A DNA stretch of 64,000 bases from Taudactylus pleione (GCA_031769625.1 JAUIMM010002585.1:20356-84355), one strand, 5' to 3'; counted from the stretch's first letter, positions 1 to 13,100 are shown. The notes: generated from the sequence alone by a model not told the origin. Numbers and translations are program-made.

Positions 1-184
1 GCAACATGGGAGTAAAACCATTTCACATCACATTTGTGGGTCTTGGTCTTCAACAGATCTGGTGAAATTTTGAGCTGTCTGTGTTTGCTACAAGAGGAGA
101 TAACACAAAGTATGCGCTTTTGTTATTTCCATTGCTTTCAATGCATTTTGGCCTAAAACGTGCATTTGCAGTTTTCTCTTAAAC
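1..184 (+). repeat. Reference type A monomer (184 bp)
   Basis: This monomer defines class A. It begins GCAACATGGGAGTAAAACC and carries CAGATCTGG at 54-62, GTTATTTCC at 122-130, TTGCTTTCAATG at 132-143 and GTGCATTTGCAG at 160-171. It contains the 8-bp palindrome CAGATCTG (54-61), which includes a BglII site, AAATTT at 65-70 and an NsiI site ATGCAT at 141-146. CpG occurs at 115-116 and 159-160. Common A subtypes elsewhere are GGGACTTGG in place of GGGTCTTGG and CGTCCATTT in place of CGTGCATTT. The choice of base 1 as monomer start is arbitrary. Confidence 0.97.
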
Positions 185-368
185 ACAACATGAGAGAAAA
201 ACCATTTCACATCACATTTGTGGGTCTTCGTCTTCAACACATCCAGTGAAATTTTGAGCTGTCTGTGTTTGCTACAAGAGGAGATAACACAAAGTATGCG
301 CTTTTGTTGTTTCCATTGTTTTCAATGCATTTTGGCCTAAAACGTTCATTTGCTGTTTTCTCTTAAAC
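185..368 (+). repeat. Reference type B monomer (184 bp)
   Basis: This monomer defines class B. It begins ACAACATGAGAGAAAAACC and carries CACATCCAGTG where A has CAGATCTGGTG, GTTGTTTCC for GTTATTTCC, TTGTTTTCAATG for TTGCTTTCAATG, and GTTCATTTGCTG for GTGCATTTGCAG. It therefore differs from A at monomer positions 1, 9, 13, 56, 60, 61, 125, 135, 162 and 170, and it lacks the BglII palindrome. Frequent B subtypes are CATATTGGCC, CATATTGACC and ATGCCCTTTTG. This copy also has a private CTTCGTCTTC change. A plus B form the 368-bp dimer that dominates the window. Confidence 0.97.
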
Positions 369-2391
369 GCAACATGGGAGTAAAACCATTTCACATCACA
401 TTTGTGGGTCTTGGTCTTCAACAGATCTGGTGAAATTTTGAGCTGTCTGTGTTTGCTACAAGAGGAGATAACACAAAGTATGCGCTTTTGTTATTTCCAT
501 TGCGTTCAATGCATTTTGGCCTAAAACGTCCATTTGCAGTTTTCTCTTAAACACAACATGAGAGAAAAACCATTTCACATCACATTTGTGGGTCTTGGTC
601 TTCAACACATCCAGTGAAATTTTGAGCTGTCTGTGTTTGCTACAAGAGGAGATAACACAAAGTATGCGCTTTTGTTGTTTCCATTGTTTTCAATGCATAT
701 TGGCCTAAAACGTTCATTTGCTGTTTTCTCTTAAACGCAACATGGGAGTAAAACCATTTCACATCACATTTGTGGGTCTTGGTCTTCAACAGATCTGGTG
801 AAATTTTGAGCTGTCTGTGTTTGCTACAAGAGGAGATAACACAAAGTATGCGCTTTTGTTATTTCCATTGCTTTCAATGCATTTTGGCCTAAAACGTGCA
901 TTTGCAGTTTTCTCTTAAACACAACATGAGAGAAAAACCATTTCACATCAGATTTGTGGGTCTTGGTCTTCAACACATCCAGTAAAATTTTGAGCTGTCT
1001 GTGTTTGCTACAAGAGGAGATAACACAAAGTATGCGCTTTTGTTGTTTCCATTGTTTTCAATGCATTTTGGCCTAAAACGTTCATTTGCTGTTTTCTCTT
1101 AAACGCAACATGGGAGTAAAACCATTTCACATCACATTTGTGGGACTTGGTCTTCAACAGATCTGGTGAAATTTTGAGCTGTCTGTGTTTGCTACAAGAG
1201 GAGATAACACAAAGTATGCGCTTTTGTTATTTCCATTGCTTTCAATGCATTTTGGCCTAAAACGTGCATTTGCAGTTTTCTCTTAAACACAACATGAGAG
1301 AAAAACCATTTCACATCACATTTGTGGGTCTTGGTCTTCAACACATCCAGTGAAATTTTGAGCTGTCTGTGTTTGCTACAAGAGGAGATAACACAAAGTA
1401 TGCACTTTTGTTGTTTCCATTGTTTTCAATGCATATTGGCCTAAAACGTTCATTTGCTGTTTTCTCTTAAACACAACATGGGAGAAAACCATTTCACATC
1501 ACATTTGTGGGTCTTGGTCTTCAACAGATCTGGTGAAATTTTGAGCTGTCTGTGTTTGCTACAAGAGGAGATAACACAAAGTATGCGCTTTTGTTATTTC
1601 CATTGCTTTCAATGCATTTTGGCCTAAAACGTGCATTTGCAGTTTTCTCTTAAACACAACATGAGAGAAAAACCATTTCACATTACATTTGTGGGTCTTG
1701 GTCTTCAACACATCCAGTGAAATTTTGAGCTGTCTGTGTTTGCTACAAGAGGAGATAACACAAAGTATGCGCTTTTGTTGTTTCCATTGTTTTCAATGCA
1801 TTTTGGCCTAAAACGTTCATTTACTGTTTTCTCTTAAACGCAACATGGGAGTAAAACCATTTCACATCACATTTGTGGGACTTGGTCTTCAACAGATCTG
1901 GTGAAATTTTGAGCTGTCTGTGTTTGCTACAAGAGGAGATAACACAAAGTATGCGCTTTTGTTATTTCCATTGCTTTCAATGCATTTTGGCCTAAAACGT
2001 GCATTTGCAGTTTTCTCTTAAACACAACATGAGAGAAAAACCATTTCACATCACATTTGTGGGTCTTGGTCTTCAACACATCCAGTGAAATTTTGAGCTG
2101 TCTGTGTTTGCTACAAGAGGAGATAACACAAAGTATGCGCTTTTGTTGTTTCCATTGTTTTCAATGCATTTTGGCCTAAAACGTTCATTTGCTGTTTTCT
2201 CTTAAACGCAACATGGGAGTAAAACCATTTCACATCACATTTGTGGGTCTTGGTCTTCAACAGATCTGGTGAAATTTTGAGCTGTCTGTGTTTGCTACAA
2301 GAGGAGATAACACAAAGTATGCGCTTTTGTTATTTCCATTGCTTTCAATGCATTTTGGCCTAAAACGTGCATTTGCAGTTTTCTCTTAAAC

Positions 2392-2574
2392 ACAACATGA
2401 GAGAAAAACCATTTCACATCACATTTGTGGGTCTTGGTCTTCAACACATCCAGTGAAATTTTGAGCTGTCTGTGTTTGCTACAAGAGGAGATAACACAAA
2501 GTATGCGCTTTTGTTGTTTCCATTGTTTCAAAGCATTTTGGCCTAAAATGTTCATTTGCTGTTTTCTCTTAAAC
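2392..2574 (+). repeat. Reference 183-bp type B variant (one T lost)
   Basis: This B monomer reads TTGTTTCAA where normal B has TTGTTTTCAA, so it is 183 bp. Most such monomers also carry AAAATGTTC in place of AAAACGTTC. Others of this subtype start at 2,759, 4,046, 4,413, 6,620, 6,987, 8,826, 9,929, 10,664, 12,135, 13,238, 13,421, 17,834, 24,004, 26,947, 31,729, 34,671, 36,877, 39,816, 40,919, 44,782, 45,885, 49,564, 52,875, 54,346 and 59,043. The copies at 2,392, 4,046 and 6,620 add TTTCAAAGC. Because 183 is 61 codons, these monomers join reading frames across neighbouring monomers. A shared one-base loss with a linked substitution indicates one ancestral mutation spread by amplification. 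Confidence 0.94.
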
Positions 2575-3125
2575 GCAACATGGGAGTAAAACCATTTCAC
2601 ATCACATTTGTGGGTCTTGGTCTTCAACAGATCTGGTGAAATTTTGAGCTGTCTGTGTTTGCTACAAGAGGAGATAACACAAAGTATGCGCTTTTGTTAT
2701 TTCCATTGCTTTCAATGCATTTTGGCCTAAAACGTGCATTTGCAGTTTTCTCTTAAACACAACATGAGAGAAAAACCATTTCACATCACATTTGTGGGTC
2801 TTGGTCTTCAACACATCCAGTGAAATTTTGAGCTGTCTGTGTTTGCTACAAGAGGAGATAACACAAAGTATGCGCTTTTGTTGTTTCCATTGTTTCAATG
2901 CATTTTGGCCTAAAATGTTCATTTGCTGTTTTCTCTTAAACGCAACATGGGAGTAAAACCATTTCACATCACATTTGTGGGTCTTGGTCTTCAACAGATC
3001 TGGTGAAATTTTGAGCTGTCTGTGTTTGCTACAAGAGGAGATAACACAAAGTATGCGCTTTTGTTATTTCCATTGCTTTCAATGCATTTTGGCCTAAAAC
3101 GTCCATTTGCAGTTTTCTCTTAAAC

Positions 3126-3677
3126 ACAACATGAGAGAAAAACCATTTCACATCACATTTGTGGGTCTTGGTCTTCAACACATCCAGTGAAATTTTGAGC
3201 TGTCTGTGTTTGCTACAAGAGGAGATAACACAAAGTATGCGCTTTTGTTGTTTCCATTGTTTTCAATGCATATTGACCTAAAACGTGCATTTGCAGTTTT
3301 CTCTTAAACACAACATGGGAGTAAAACCATTTCACATCACATTTGTGGGTCTTGGTCTTCAACAGATCTGGTGAAATTTTGAGCTGTCTGTGTTTGCTAC
3401 AAGAGGAGATAACACAAAGTATGCGCTTTTGTTGTTTCCATTGTTTTCAATGCATTTTGGCCTAAAACGTGCATTTGCAGTTTTCTCTTAAACACAACAT
3501 GAGAGAAAAACCATTTCACATCACATTTGTGGGTCTTGGTCTTCAACACATCCAGTGAAATTTTGAGCTGTCTGTGTTTGCTACAAGAGGAGATAACACA
3601 AAGTATGCGCTTTTGTTATTTCCATTGCTTTCAATGCATTTTGGCCTAAAACGTGCATTTGCTGTTTTCTCTTAAAC
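3126..3677 (+). repeat. Three consecutive A/B mosaic monomers
   Basis: The monomer at 3,126-3,309 has a B head and body (CATATTGACC) but an A tail (GTGCATTTGCAG). The one at 3,310-3,493 starts ACAACATGGG, has the A-type CAGATCTGG, a B-type GTTGTTTCC core, then an A tail. The one at 3,494-3,677 has a B head, an A core (GTTATTTCC) and a mixed tail GTGCATTTGCTG. All three are 184 bp, so the exchange was in register, as expected for gene conversion or homologous unequal crossover. Confidence 0.85.
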
Positions 3678-5515
3678 ACAACATGAGAGAAAAACCATTT
3701 CACATCACATTTGTGGGTCTTGGTCTTCAACACATCCAGTGAAATTTTGAGCTGTCTGTGTTTGCTACAAGAGGAGATAACACAAAGTATGCGCTTTTGT
3801 TGTTTCCATTGTTTTCAATGCATTTTGGCCTAAAACGTTCATTTGCTGTTTTCTCTTAAACGCAACATGGGAGTAAAACCATTTCACATCACATTTGTGG
3901 GTCTTGGTCTTCAACAGATCTGGTGAAATTTTGAGCTGTCTGTGTTTGCTACAAGAGGAGATAACACAAAGTATGCGCTTTTGTTATTTCCATTGCTTTC
4001 AATGCATTTTGGCCTAAAACGTGCATTTGCAGTTTTCTCTTAAACACAACTTGAGAGAAAAACCATTTCACATCACATTTGTGGGTCTTGGTCTTCAACA
4101 CATCCAGTGAAATTTTGAGCTGTCTGTGTTTGCTACAAGAGGAGATAACACAAAGTATGCGCTTTTGTTGTTTCCATTGTTTCAAAGCATTTTGGCCTAA
4201 AATGTTCATTTGCTGTTTTCTCTTAAACGCAACATGGGAGTAAAACCATTTCACATCACATTTGTGGGTCTTGGTCTTCAACAGATCTGGTGAAATTTTG
4301 AGCTGTCTGTGTTTGCTACAAGAGGAGATAACACAAAGTATGCGCTTTTGTTATTTCCATTGCTTTCAATGCATTTTGGCCTAAAACGTGCATTTGCAGT
4401 TTTCTCTTAAACACAACATGAGAGAAAAACCATTTCACATCACATTTGTGGGTCTTGGTCTTCAACACATCCAGTGAAATTTTGAGCTGTCTGTGTTTGC
4501 TACAAGAGGAGATAACACAAAGTATGCGCTTTTGTTGTTTCCATTGTTTCAATGCATTTTGGCCTAAAATGTTCATTTGCTGTTTTCTCTTAAACGCAAC
4601 ATGGGAGTAAAACCATTTCACATCACATTTGTGGGTCTTGGTCTTCAACAGATCTGGTGAAATTTTGAGCTGTCTGTGTTTGCTACAAGAGGAGATAACA
4701 CAAAGTATGCGCTTTTGTTATTTCCATTGCTTTCAATGCATTTTGGCCTAAAACGTCCATTTGCAGTTTTCTCTTAAACACAACATGAGAGAAAAACCAT
4801 TTCACATCACATTTGTGGGTCTTGGTCTTCAACACATCCAGTGAAATTTTGAGCTGTCTGTGTTTGCTACAAGAGGAGATAACACAAAGTATGCGCTTTT
4901 GTTGTTTCCATTGTTTTCAATGCATATTGACCTAAAACGTTCATTTGCTGTTTTCTCTTAAACGTAACATGGGAGTAAAACCATTTCACATCACATTTGT
5001 GGGTCTTGGTCTTCAACAGATCTGGTGAAATTTTGAGCTGTCTGTGTTTGCTACAAGAGGAGATAACACAAAGTATGCGCTTTTGTTATTTCCATTGCTT
5101 TCAATGCATTTTGGCCTAAAACGTGCATTTGCAGTTTTCTCTTAAACACAACATGAGAGAAAAACCATTTCACATCACATTTGTGGGTCTTGGTCTTCAA
5201 CACATCCAGTGAAATTTTGAGCTGTCTGTGTTTGCTACAAGAGGAGATAACACAAAGTATGCGCTTTTGTTGTTTCCATTGTTTTCAATGCATATTGGCC
5301 TAAAACGTTCATTTGCTGTTTTCTCTTAAACGCAACATGGGAGTAAAACCATTTCACATCACATTTGTGGGTCTTGGTCTTCAACAGATCTGGTGAAATT
5401 TTGAGCTGTCTGTGTTTGCTACAAGAGGAGATAACACAAAGTATGCGCTTTTGTTATTTCCATTGCTTTCAATGCATTTTGGCCTAAAACGTGCATTTGC
5501 AGTTTTCTCTTAAAC

Positions 5516-5699
5516 ACAACATGAGAGAAAAACCATTTCACATCACATTTGTGGGTCTTGGTCTTCAACACATCCAGTAAAATTTTGAGCTGTCTGTGTT
5601 GGCTACAAGAGGAGATAACACAAAGTATGCGCTTTTGTTATTTCCATTGCGTTCAATGCATTTTGGCCTAAAACGTCCATTTGCAGTTTTCTCTTAAAC
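5516..5699 (+). repeat. B-to-A hybrid monomer
   Basis: This monomer starts as B (ACAACATGAG, then CACATCCAG with CAGTAAAATT) and ends as A (GTTATTTCC, CGTCCATTTGCAG). It also has private TTGGCTACAAG and shares the uncommon TTGCGTTCAATG with A monomers near 500 and 14,840. The next monomer starts GCAACATGAG, an A-like first base on a B body. Length is the standard 184 bp. Confidence 0.83.
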
Positions 5700-6067
5700 G
5701 CAACATGAGAGAAAAACCATTTCACATCACATTTGTGGGTCTTGGTCTTCAACACATCCAGTGAAATTTTGAGCTGTCTGTGTTTGCTACAAGAGGAGAT
5801 AACACAAAGTATGCGCTTTTGTTGTTTCCATTGTTTTCAATGCATATTGGCCTAAAACGTTCATTTGCTGTTTTCTCTTAAACGCAACATGGGAGTAAAA
5901 CCATTTCACATCACATTTGTGGGTCTTGGTCTTCAACAGATCTGGTGAAATTTTGAGCTGTCTGTGTTTGCTACAAGAGGAGATAACACAAAGTATGCGC
6001 TTTTGTTATTTCCATTGCTTTCAATGCATTTTGGCCTAAAACGTGCATTTGCAGTTTTCTCTTAAAC

Positions 6068-6251
6068 ACAACATGAGAGAAAAACCATTTCACATCACAT
6101 TTGTGGGTCTTGGTCTTCAACACATCCAGTAAAATTTTGAGCTGTCTGTGTTTGCTACAAGAGGAGATAACACAAAGTATGCGCTTTTGTTATTTCCATT
6201 GCTTTCAATGCATTTTGGCCTAAAACGTGCATTTGCAGTTTTCTCTTAAAC
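6068..6251 (+). repeat. B-to-A hybrid monomer
   Basis: The head is B (ACAACATGAG, CACATCCAG with CAGTAAAATT) and the tail is A (GTTATTTCCATTGC, GTGCATTTGCAG). It is followed directly by another B head at 6,252, so the A/B alternation slips by one monomer here. Length is 184 bp. Confidence 0.83.
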
Positions 6252-7905
6252 ACAACATGAGAGAAAAACCATTTCACATCACATTTGTGGGTCTTGGTCT
6301 TCAACACATCCAGTGAAATTTTGAGCTGTCTGTGTTTGCTACAAGAGGAGATAACACAAAGTATGCGCTTTTGTTGTTTCCATTGTTTTCAATGCATTTT
6401 GGCCTAAAACGTTCATTTGCTGTTTTCTCTTAAACGCAACATGGGAGTAAAACCATTTCACATCACATTTGTGGGTCTTGGTCTTCAACAGATCTGGTGA
6501 AATTTTGAGCTGTCTGTGTTTGCTACAAGAGGAGATAACACAAAGTATGCGCTTTTGTTATTTCCATTGCTTTCAATGCATTTTGGCCTAAAACGTGCAT
6601 TTGCAGTTTTCTCTTAAACACAACATGAGAGAAAAACCATTTCACATCACATTTGTGGGTCTTGGTCTTCAACACATCCAGTGAAATTTTGAGCTGTCTG
6701 TGTTTGCTACAAGAGGAGATAACACAAAGTATGCGCTTTTGTTGTTTCCATTGTTTCAAAGCATTTTGGCCTAAAATGTTCATTTGCTCTTTTCTCTTAA
6801 ACGCAACATGGGAGTAAAACCATTTCACATCACATTTGTGGGTCTTGGTCTTCAACAGATCTGGTGAAATTTTGAGCTGTCTGTGTTTGCTACAAGAGGA
6901 GATAACACAAAGTATGCGCTTTTGTTATTTCCATTGCTTTCAATGCATTTTGGCCTAAAACGTGCATTTGCAGTTTTCTCTTAAACACAACATGAGAGAA
7001 AAACCATTTCACATCACATTTGTGGGTCTTGGTCTTCAACACATCCAGTGAAATTTTGAGCTGTCTGTGTTTGCTACAAGAGGAGATAACACAAAGTATG
7101 CGCTTTTGTTGTTTCCATTGTTTCAATGCATTTTGGCCTAAAATGTTCATTTGCTGTTTTCTCTTAAACGCAACATGGGAGTAAAACCATTTCACATCAC
7201 ATTTGTGGGTCTTGGTCTTCAACAGATCTGGTGAAATTTTGAGCTGTCTGTGTTTGCTACAAGAGGAGATAACACAAAGTATGCGCTTTTGTTATTTCCA
7301 TTGCTTTCAATGCATTTTGGCCTAAAACGTCCATTTGCAGTTTTCTCTTAAACACAACATGAGAGAAAAACCATTTCACATCACATTTGTGGGTCTTGGT
7401 CTTCAACACATCCAGTGAAATTTTGAGCTGTCTGTGTTTGCTACAAGAGGAGATAACACAAAGTATGCGCTTTTGTTGTTTCCATTGTTTTCAATGCATA
7501 TTGACCTAAAACGTTCATTTGCTGTTTTCTCTTAAACGCAACATGGGAGTAAAACCATTTCACATCACATTTGTGGGTCTTGGTCTTCAACAGATCTGGT
7601 GAAATTTTGAGCTGTCTGTGTTTGCTACAAGAGGAGATAACACAAAGTATGCGCTTTTGTTATTTTCATTGCTTTCAATGCATTTTGACCTAAAACGTGC
7701 ATTTGCAGTTTTCTCTTAAACACAACATGAGAGAAAAACCATTTCACATCACATTTGTGGGTCTTGGTCTTCAACACATCCAGTGAAATTTTGAGCTGTC
7801 TGTGTTTGCTACAAGAGGAGATAACACAAAGTATGCGCTTTTGTTGTTTCCATTGTTTTCAATGCATATTGGCCTAAAACGTTCATTTGCTGTTTTCTCT
7901 TAAAC

Positions 7906-9008
7906 GCAACATGGGAGTAAAACCATTTCACATCACATTTGTGGGTCTTGGTCTTCAACAGATCTGGTGAAATTTTGAGCTGTCTGTGTTTGCTACAAGA
8001 GGAGATAACACAAAGTATGCGCTTTTGTTATTTCCATTGCTTTCAATGCATTTTGGCCTAAAACGTGCATTTGCAGTTTTCTCTTAAACACAACATGAGA
8101 GAAAAACCATTTCACATCACATTTGTGGGTCTTGGTCTTCAACACATCCAGTAAAATTTTGAGCTGTCTGTGTTTGCTACAAGAGGAGATAACACAAAGT
8201 ATGCGCTTTTGTTGTTTCCATTGTTTTCAATGCATATTGGCCTAAAACGTTCATTTGCTGTTTTCTCTTAAACACAACATGGGAGTAAAACCATTTCACA
8301 TCACATTTGTGGGTCTTGGTCTTCAACAGATCTGGTGAAATTTTGAGCTGTCTGTGTTTGCTACAAGAGGAGATAACACAAAGTATGCGCTTTTGTTATT
8401 TCCATTGCTTTCAATGCATTTTGGCCTAAAACGTGCATTTGCAGTTTTCTCTTAAACACAACATGAGAGAAACACCATTTCACATCACATTTGTGGGTCT
8501 TGGTCTTCAACACATCCAGTGAAATTTTGAGCTGTCTGTGTTTGCTACAAGAGGAGATAACACAAAGTATGCGCTTTTGTTGTTTCCATTGTTTTCAATG
8601 CATTTTGGCCTAAAACGTTCATTTACTGTTTTCTCTTAAACGCAACATGGGAGTAAAACCATTTCACATCACATTTGTGGGACTTGGTCTTCAACAGATC
8701 TGGTGAAATTTTGAGCTGTCTGTGTTTGCTACAAGAGGAGATAACACAAAGTATGCGCTTTTGTTATTTCCATTGCTTTCAATGCATTTTGGCCTAAAAC
8801 GTGCATTTGCAGTTTTCTCTTAAACACAACATGAGAGAAAAACCATTTCACATCACATTTGTGGGTCTTTGTCTTCAACACATCCAGTGAAATTTTGAGC
8901 TGTCTGTGTTTGCTACAAGAGGAGATAACACAAAGTATGCGCTTTTGTTGTTTCCATTGTTTCAATGCATTTTGGCCTAAAATGTTCATTTGCTGTTTTC
9001 TCTTAAAC
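7906..9008. repeat. Six-monomer repeat unit, copy 1 (1,103 bp)
   Basis: This is A-B-A-B-A-B ending in a 183-bp B, hence 6 x 184 - 1. Markers in order are CAGTAAAATT near 8,152, CATATTGGCC, an ACAACATGGG-headed A at about 8,274, GTTCATTTACTG near 8,625 and GGGACTTGG near 8,681. The same markers recur 1,103 bp downstream. Private changes are GAAACACC near 8,470 and GGGTCTTTGTC near 8,868. Confidence 0.88.
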
Positions 9009-10111
9009 GCAACATGGGAGTAAAACCATTTCACATCACATTTGTGGGTCTTGGTCTTCAACAGATCTGGTGAAATTTTGAGCTGTCTGTGTTTGCTACA
9101 AGAGGAGATAACACAAAGTATGTGCTTTTGTTATTTCCATTGCTTTCAATGCATTTTGGCCTAAAACGTGCATTTGCAGTTTTCTCTTAAACACAACATG
9201 AGAGAAAAACCATTTCACATCACATTTGTGGGTCTTGGTCTTCAACACATCCAGTAAAATTTTGAGCTGTCTGTGTTTGCTACAAGAGGAGATAACACAA
9301 AGTATGCGCTTTTGTTGTTTCCATTGTTTTCAATGCATATTGGCCTAAAACGTTCATTTGCTGTTTTCTCTTAAACACAACATGGGAGTAAAACCATTTC
9401 ACATCACATTTGTGGGTCTTGGTCTTCAACAGATCTGGTGAAATTTTGAGCTGTCTGTGTTTGCTACAAGAGGAGATAACACAAAGTATGCGCTTTTGTT
9501 ATTTCCATTGCTTTCAATGCATTTTGGCCTAAAACGTGCATTTGCAGTTTTCTCTTAAACACAACATGAGAGAAAAACCATTTCACATCACATTTGTGGG
9601 TCTTGGTCTTCAACACATCCAGTGAAATTTTGAGCTGTCTGTGTTTGCTACAAGAGCAGATAACACAAAGTATGCGCTTTTGTTGTTTCCATTGTTTTCA
9701 ATGCATTTTGGCCTAAAACGTTCATTTACTGTTTTCTCTTAAACGCAACATGGGAGTAAAACCATTTCACATCACATTTGTGGGACTTGGTCTTCAACAG
9801 ATCTGGTGAAATTTTGAGCTGTCTGTGTTTGCTACAAGAGGAGATAACACAAAGTATGCGCTTTTGTTATTTCCATTGCTTTCAATGCATTTTGGCCTAA
9901 AACGTGCATTTGCAGTTTTCTCTTAAACACAACATGAGAGAAAAACCATTTCACATCACATTTGTGGGTCTTGGTCTTCAACACATCCAGTGAAATTTTG
10001 AGCTGTCTGTGTTTGCTACAAGAGGAGATAACACAAAGTATGCGCTTTTGTTGTTTCCATTGTTTCAATGCATTTTGGCCTAAAATGTTCATTTGCTGTT
10101 TTCTCTTAAAC
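9009..10111. repeat. Six-monomer repeat unit, copy 2 (1,103 bp)
   Basis: This is a tandem copy of 7,906-9,008 with the same marker order and the same terminal 183-bp B (9,929-10,111). Private changes are ATGTGC at about 9,122, a CpG-to-TpG step, and AGAGCAGATA near 9,655. I found only about four differences from copy 1 at the sites I compared, so the duplication looks recent. Confidence 0.88.
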
Positions 10112-13100
10112 GCAACATGGGAGTAAAACCATTTCACATCACATTTGTGGGTCTTGGTCTTCAACAGATCTGGTGAAATTTTGAGCTGTCTGTGTTTGCT
10201 ACAAGAGGAGATAACACAAAGTATGCGCTTTTGTTATTTCCATTGCTTTCATTGCATTTTGGCCTAAAACGTCCATTTGCAGTTTTCTCTTAAACACAAC
10301 ATGAGAGAAAAACCATTTCACATCACATTTGTGGGTCTTGGTCTTCAACACATCCAGTGAAATTTTGAGCTGTCTGTGTTTGCTACAAGAGGAGATAACA
10401 CAAAGTATGCGCTTTTGTTGTTTCCATTGTTTTTAATGCATTTTGGCCTAAAACATTCATTTGCTGTTTTCTCTTAAACGCAACATGGGAGTAAAACCAT
10501 TTCACATCACATTTGTGGGTCTTGGTCTTCAACAGATCTGGTGAAATTTTGAGCTGTCTGTGTTTGCTACAAGAGGAGATAACACAAAGTATGCGCTTTT
10601 GTTATTTCCATTGCTTTCAATGCATTTTGGCCTAAAACGTGCATTTGCAGTTTTCTCTTAAACACAACATGAGAGAAAAACCATTTCACATCACATTTGT
10701 GGGTCTTGGTCTTCAACACATCCAGTGAAATTTTGAGCTGTCTGTGTTTGCTACAAGAGGAGATAACACAAAGTATGCGCTTTTGTTGTTTCCATTGTTT
10801 CAATGCATTTTGGCCTAAAATGTTCATTTGCTGTTTTCTCTTAAACGCAACATGGGAGTAAAACCATTTCACATCACATTTGTGGGTCTTGGTCTTCAAC
10901 AGATCTGGTGAAATTTTGAGCTGTCTGTGTTTGCTACAAGAGGAGATAACACAAAGTATGCGCTTTTGTTATTTCCATTGCTTTCAATGCATTTTGGCCT
11001 AAAACGTCCATTTGCAGTTTTCTCTTAAACACAACATGAGAGAAAAACCATTTCACATCACATTTGTGGGTCTTGGTCTTCAACACATCCAGTGAAATTT
11101 TGAGCTGTCTGTGTTTGCTACAAGAGGAGATAACACAAAGTATGCGCTTTTGTTGTTTCCATTGTTTTCAATGCATATTGACCTAAAACGTTAATTTGCT
11201 GTTTTCTCTTAAACGCAACATGGGAGTAAAACCATTTCACATCACATTTGTGGGTCTTGGTCTTCAACAGATCTGGTGAAATTTTGAGCTGTCTGTGTTT
11301 GCTACAAGAGGAGATAACACAAAGTATGCGCTTTTGTTATTTCCATTGCTTTCAAAGCATTTTGGCCTAAAACGTGCATTTGCAGTTTTCTCTTAAACAC
11401 AACATGAGAGAAAAACCATTTCACATCACATTTGTGGGTCTTGGTCTTCAACACATCCAGTGAAATTTTGAGCTGTCTGTGTTTGCTACAAGAGGAGATA
11501 ACACAAAGTATGCGCTTTTGTTGTTTCCATTGTTTTCAATGCATTTTGGCCTAAAACGTTCATTTGCTGTTTTCTCTTAAACGCAACATGGGAGTAAAAC
11601 CATTTCACATCACATTTGTGGGTCTTGGTCTTCAACAGATCTGGTGAAATTTTGAGCTGTCTGTGTTTGCTACAAGAGGAGATAACACAAAGTATGCGCT
11701 TTTGTTATTTCCATTGCTTTCAATGCATTTTGGCCTAAAACGTCCATTTGCAGTTTTCTCTTAAACACAACATGAGAGAAAAACCATTTCACATCACATT
11801 TGTGGGTCTTGGTCTTCAACACATCCAGTGAAATTTTGAGCTGTCTGTGTTTGCTACAAGAGGAGATAACACAAAGTATGTCCTTTTGTTGTTTCCATTG
11901 TTTTCAATGCATTTTGGCCTAAAACGTTCATTTGCTGTTTTCTCTTAAACGCAACATGGGAGTAAAACCATTTCACATCACATTTGTGGGTCTTGGTCTT
12001 CAACAGATCTGGTGAAATTTTGAGCTGTCTGTGTTTGCTACAAGAGGAGATAACACAAAGTATGCGCTTTTGTTATTTCCATTGCTTTCAATGCATTTTG
12101 GCCTAAAACGTGCATTTGCAGTTTTCTCTTAAACACAACATGAGAGAAAAACCATTTCACATCACATTTGTGGGTCTTGGTCTTCAACACATCCAGTGAA
12201 ATTTTGAGCTGTCTGTGTTTGCTACAAGAGGAGATAACACAAAGTATGCACTTTTGTTGTTTCCATTGTTTCAATGCATTTTGGCCTAAAATGTTCATTT
12301 GCTGTTTTCTCTTAAACGCAACATGGGAGTAAAACCATTTCACATCACATTTGTGGGTCTTGGTCTTCAACAGATCTGGTGAAATTTTGAGCTGTCTGTG
12401 TTTGCTACAAGAGGAGATAACACAAAGTATGCGCTTTTGTTATTTCCATTGCTTTCAATGCATTTTGGCCTAAAACGTCCATTTGCAGTTTTCTCTTAAA
12501 CACAACATGAGAGAAAAACCATTTCACATCACATTTGTGGGTCTTGGTCTTCAACACATCCAGTGAAATTTTGAGCTGTCTGTGTTTGCTACAAGAGGAG
12601 ATAACACAAAGTATGCACTTTTGTTGTTTCCATTGTTTTCAATGCATATTGACCTAAAACGTTCATTTGCTGTTTTCTCTTAAACGCAACATGGGAGTAA
12701 AACCATTTCACATCACATTTGTGGGTCTTGGTCTTCAACAGATCTGGTGAAATTTTGAGCTGTCTGTGTTTGCTACAAGAGGAGATAACACAAAGTATGC
12801 GCTTTTATTATTTCCATTGCTTTCAATGCATTTTGGCCTAAAACGTGCATTTGCAGTTTTCTCTTAAACACAACATGAGAGAAAAACCATTTCACATCAC
12901 ATTTGTGGGTCTTGGTCTTCAACACATCCAGTGAAATTTTGAGCTGTCTGTGTTTGCTACAAGAGGAGATAACACAAAGTATGCCCTTTTGTTGTTTCCA
13001 TTGTTTTCAATGCATTTTGGCCTAAAACGTTCATTTGCTGTTTTCTCTTAAACGCAACATGGGAGTAAAACCATTTCACATCACATTTGTGGGTCTTGGT

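Larger units (their letters stand above)
1..2391. repeat. Regular A/B dimer stretch
   Basis: Thirteen monomers alternate A and B with no class switch inside a monomer. The A at 1,473-1,655 is 183 bp (its head reads GGGAGAAAACC, one base short) and starts ACAAC instead of GCAAC. A subtypes with GGGACTTGG occur near 1,144 and 1,878, and a B subtype with GTTCATTTACTG near 1,820. Nothing but satellite is present. Confidence 0.93.
2392..7905. repeat. A/B dimers with recurring five-monomer cassette
   Basis: A cassette of two 183-bp B monomers flanking an A, then A with CGTCC and B with CATATTGACC, starts at 2,392, 4,046 and 6,620. The 4,046 and 6,620 copies stay in register at an offset of 2,574 bp (14 monomers less two bases) to about 5,590 and 8,160. 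Mosaic A/B monomers interrupt the alternation at 3,126-3,677, 5,516-5,699 and 6,068-6,251. Everything between is ordinary satellite. Confidence 0.85.

Noticed and set aside
2295..2627. 110-codon minus-strand frame, repeated in near-identical form about 25 times (e.g. 3,949, 6,523, 26,850, 49,467)
   Set aside because: It is the satellite read in frame across one 183-bp monomer. The internal 61-residue repeat, start and stop are all set by the monomer sequence. There is no signal of a gene family, promoter or independent conservation.
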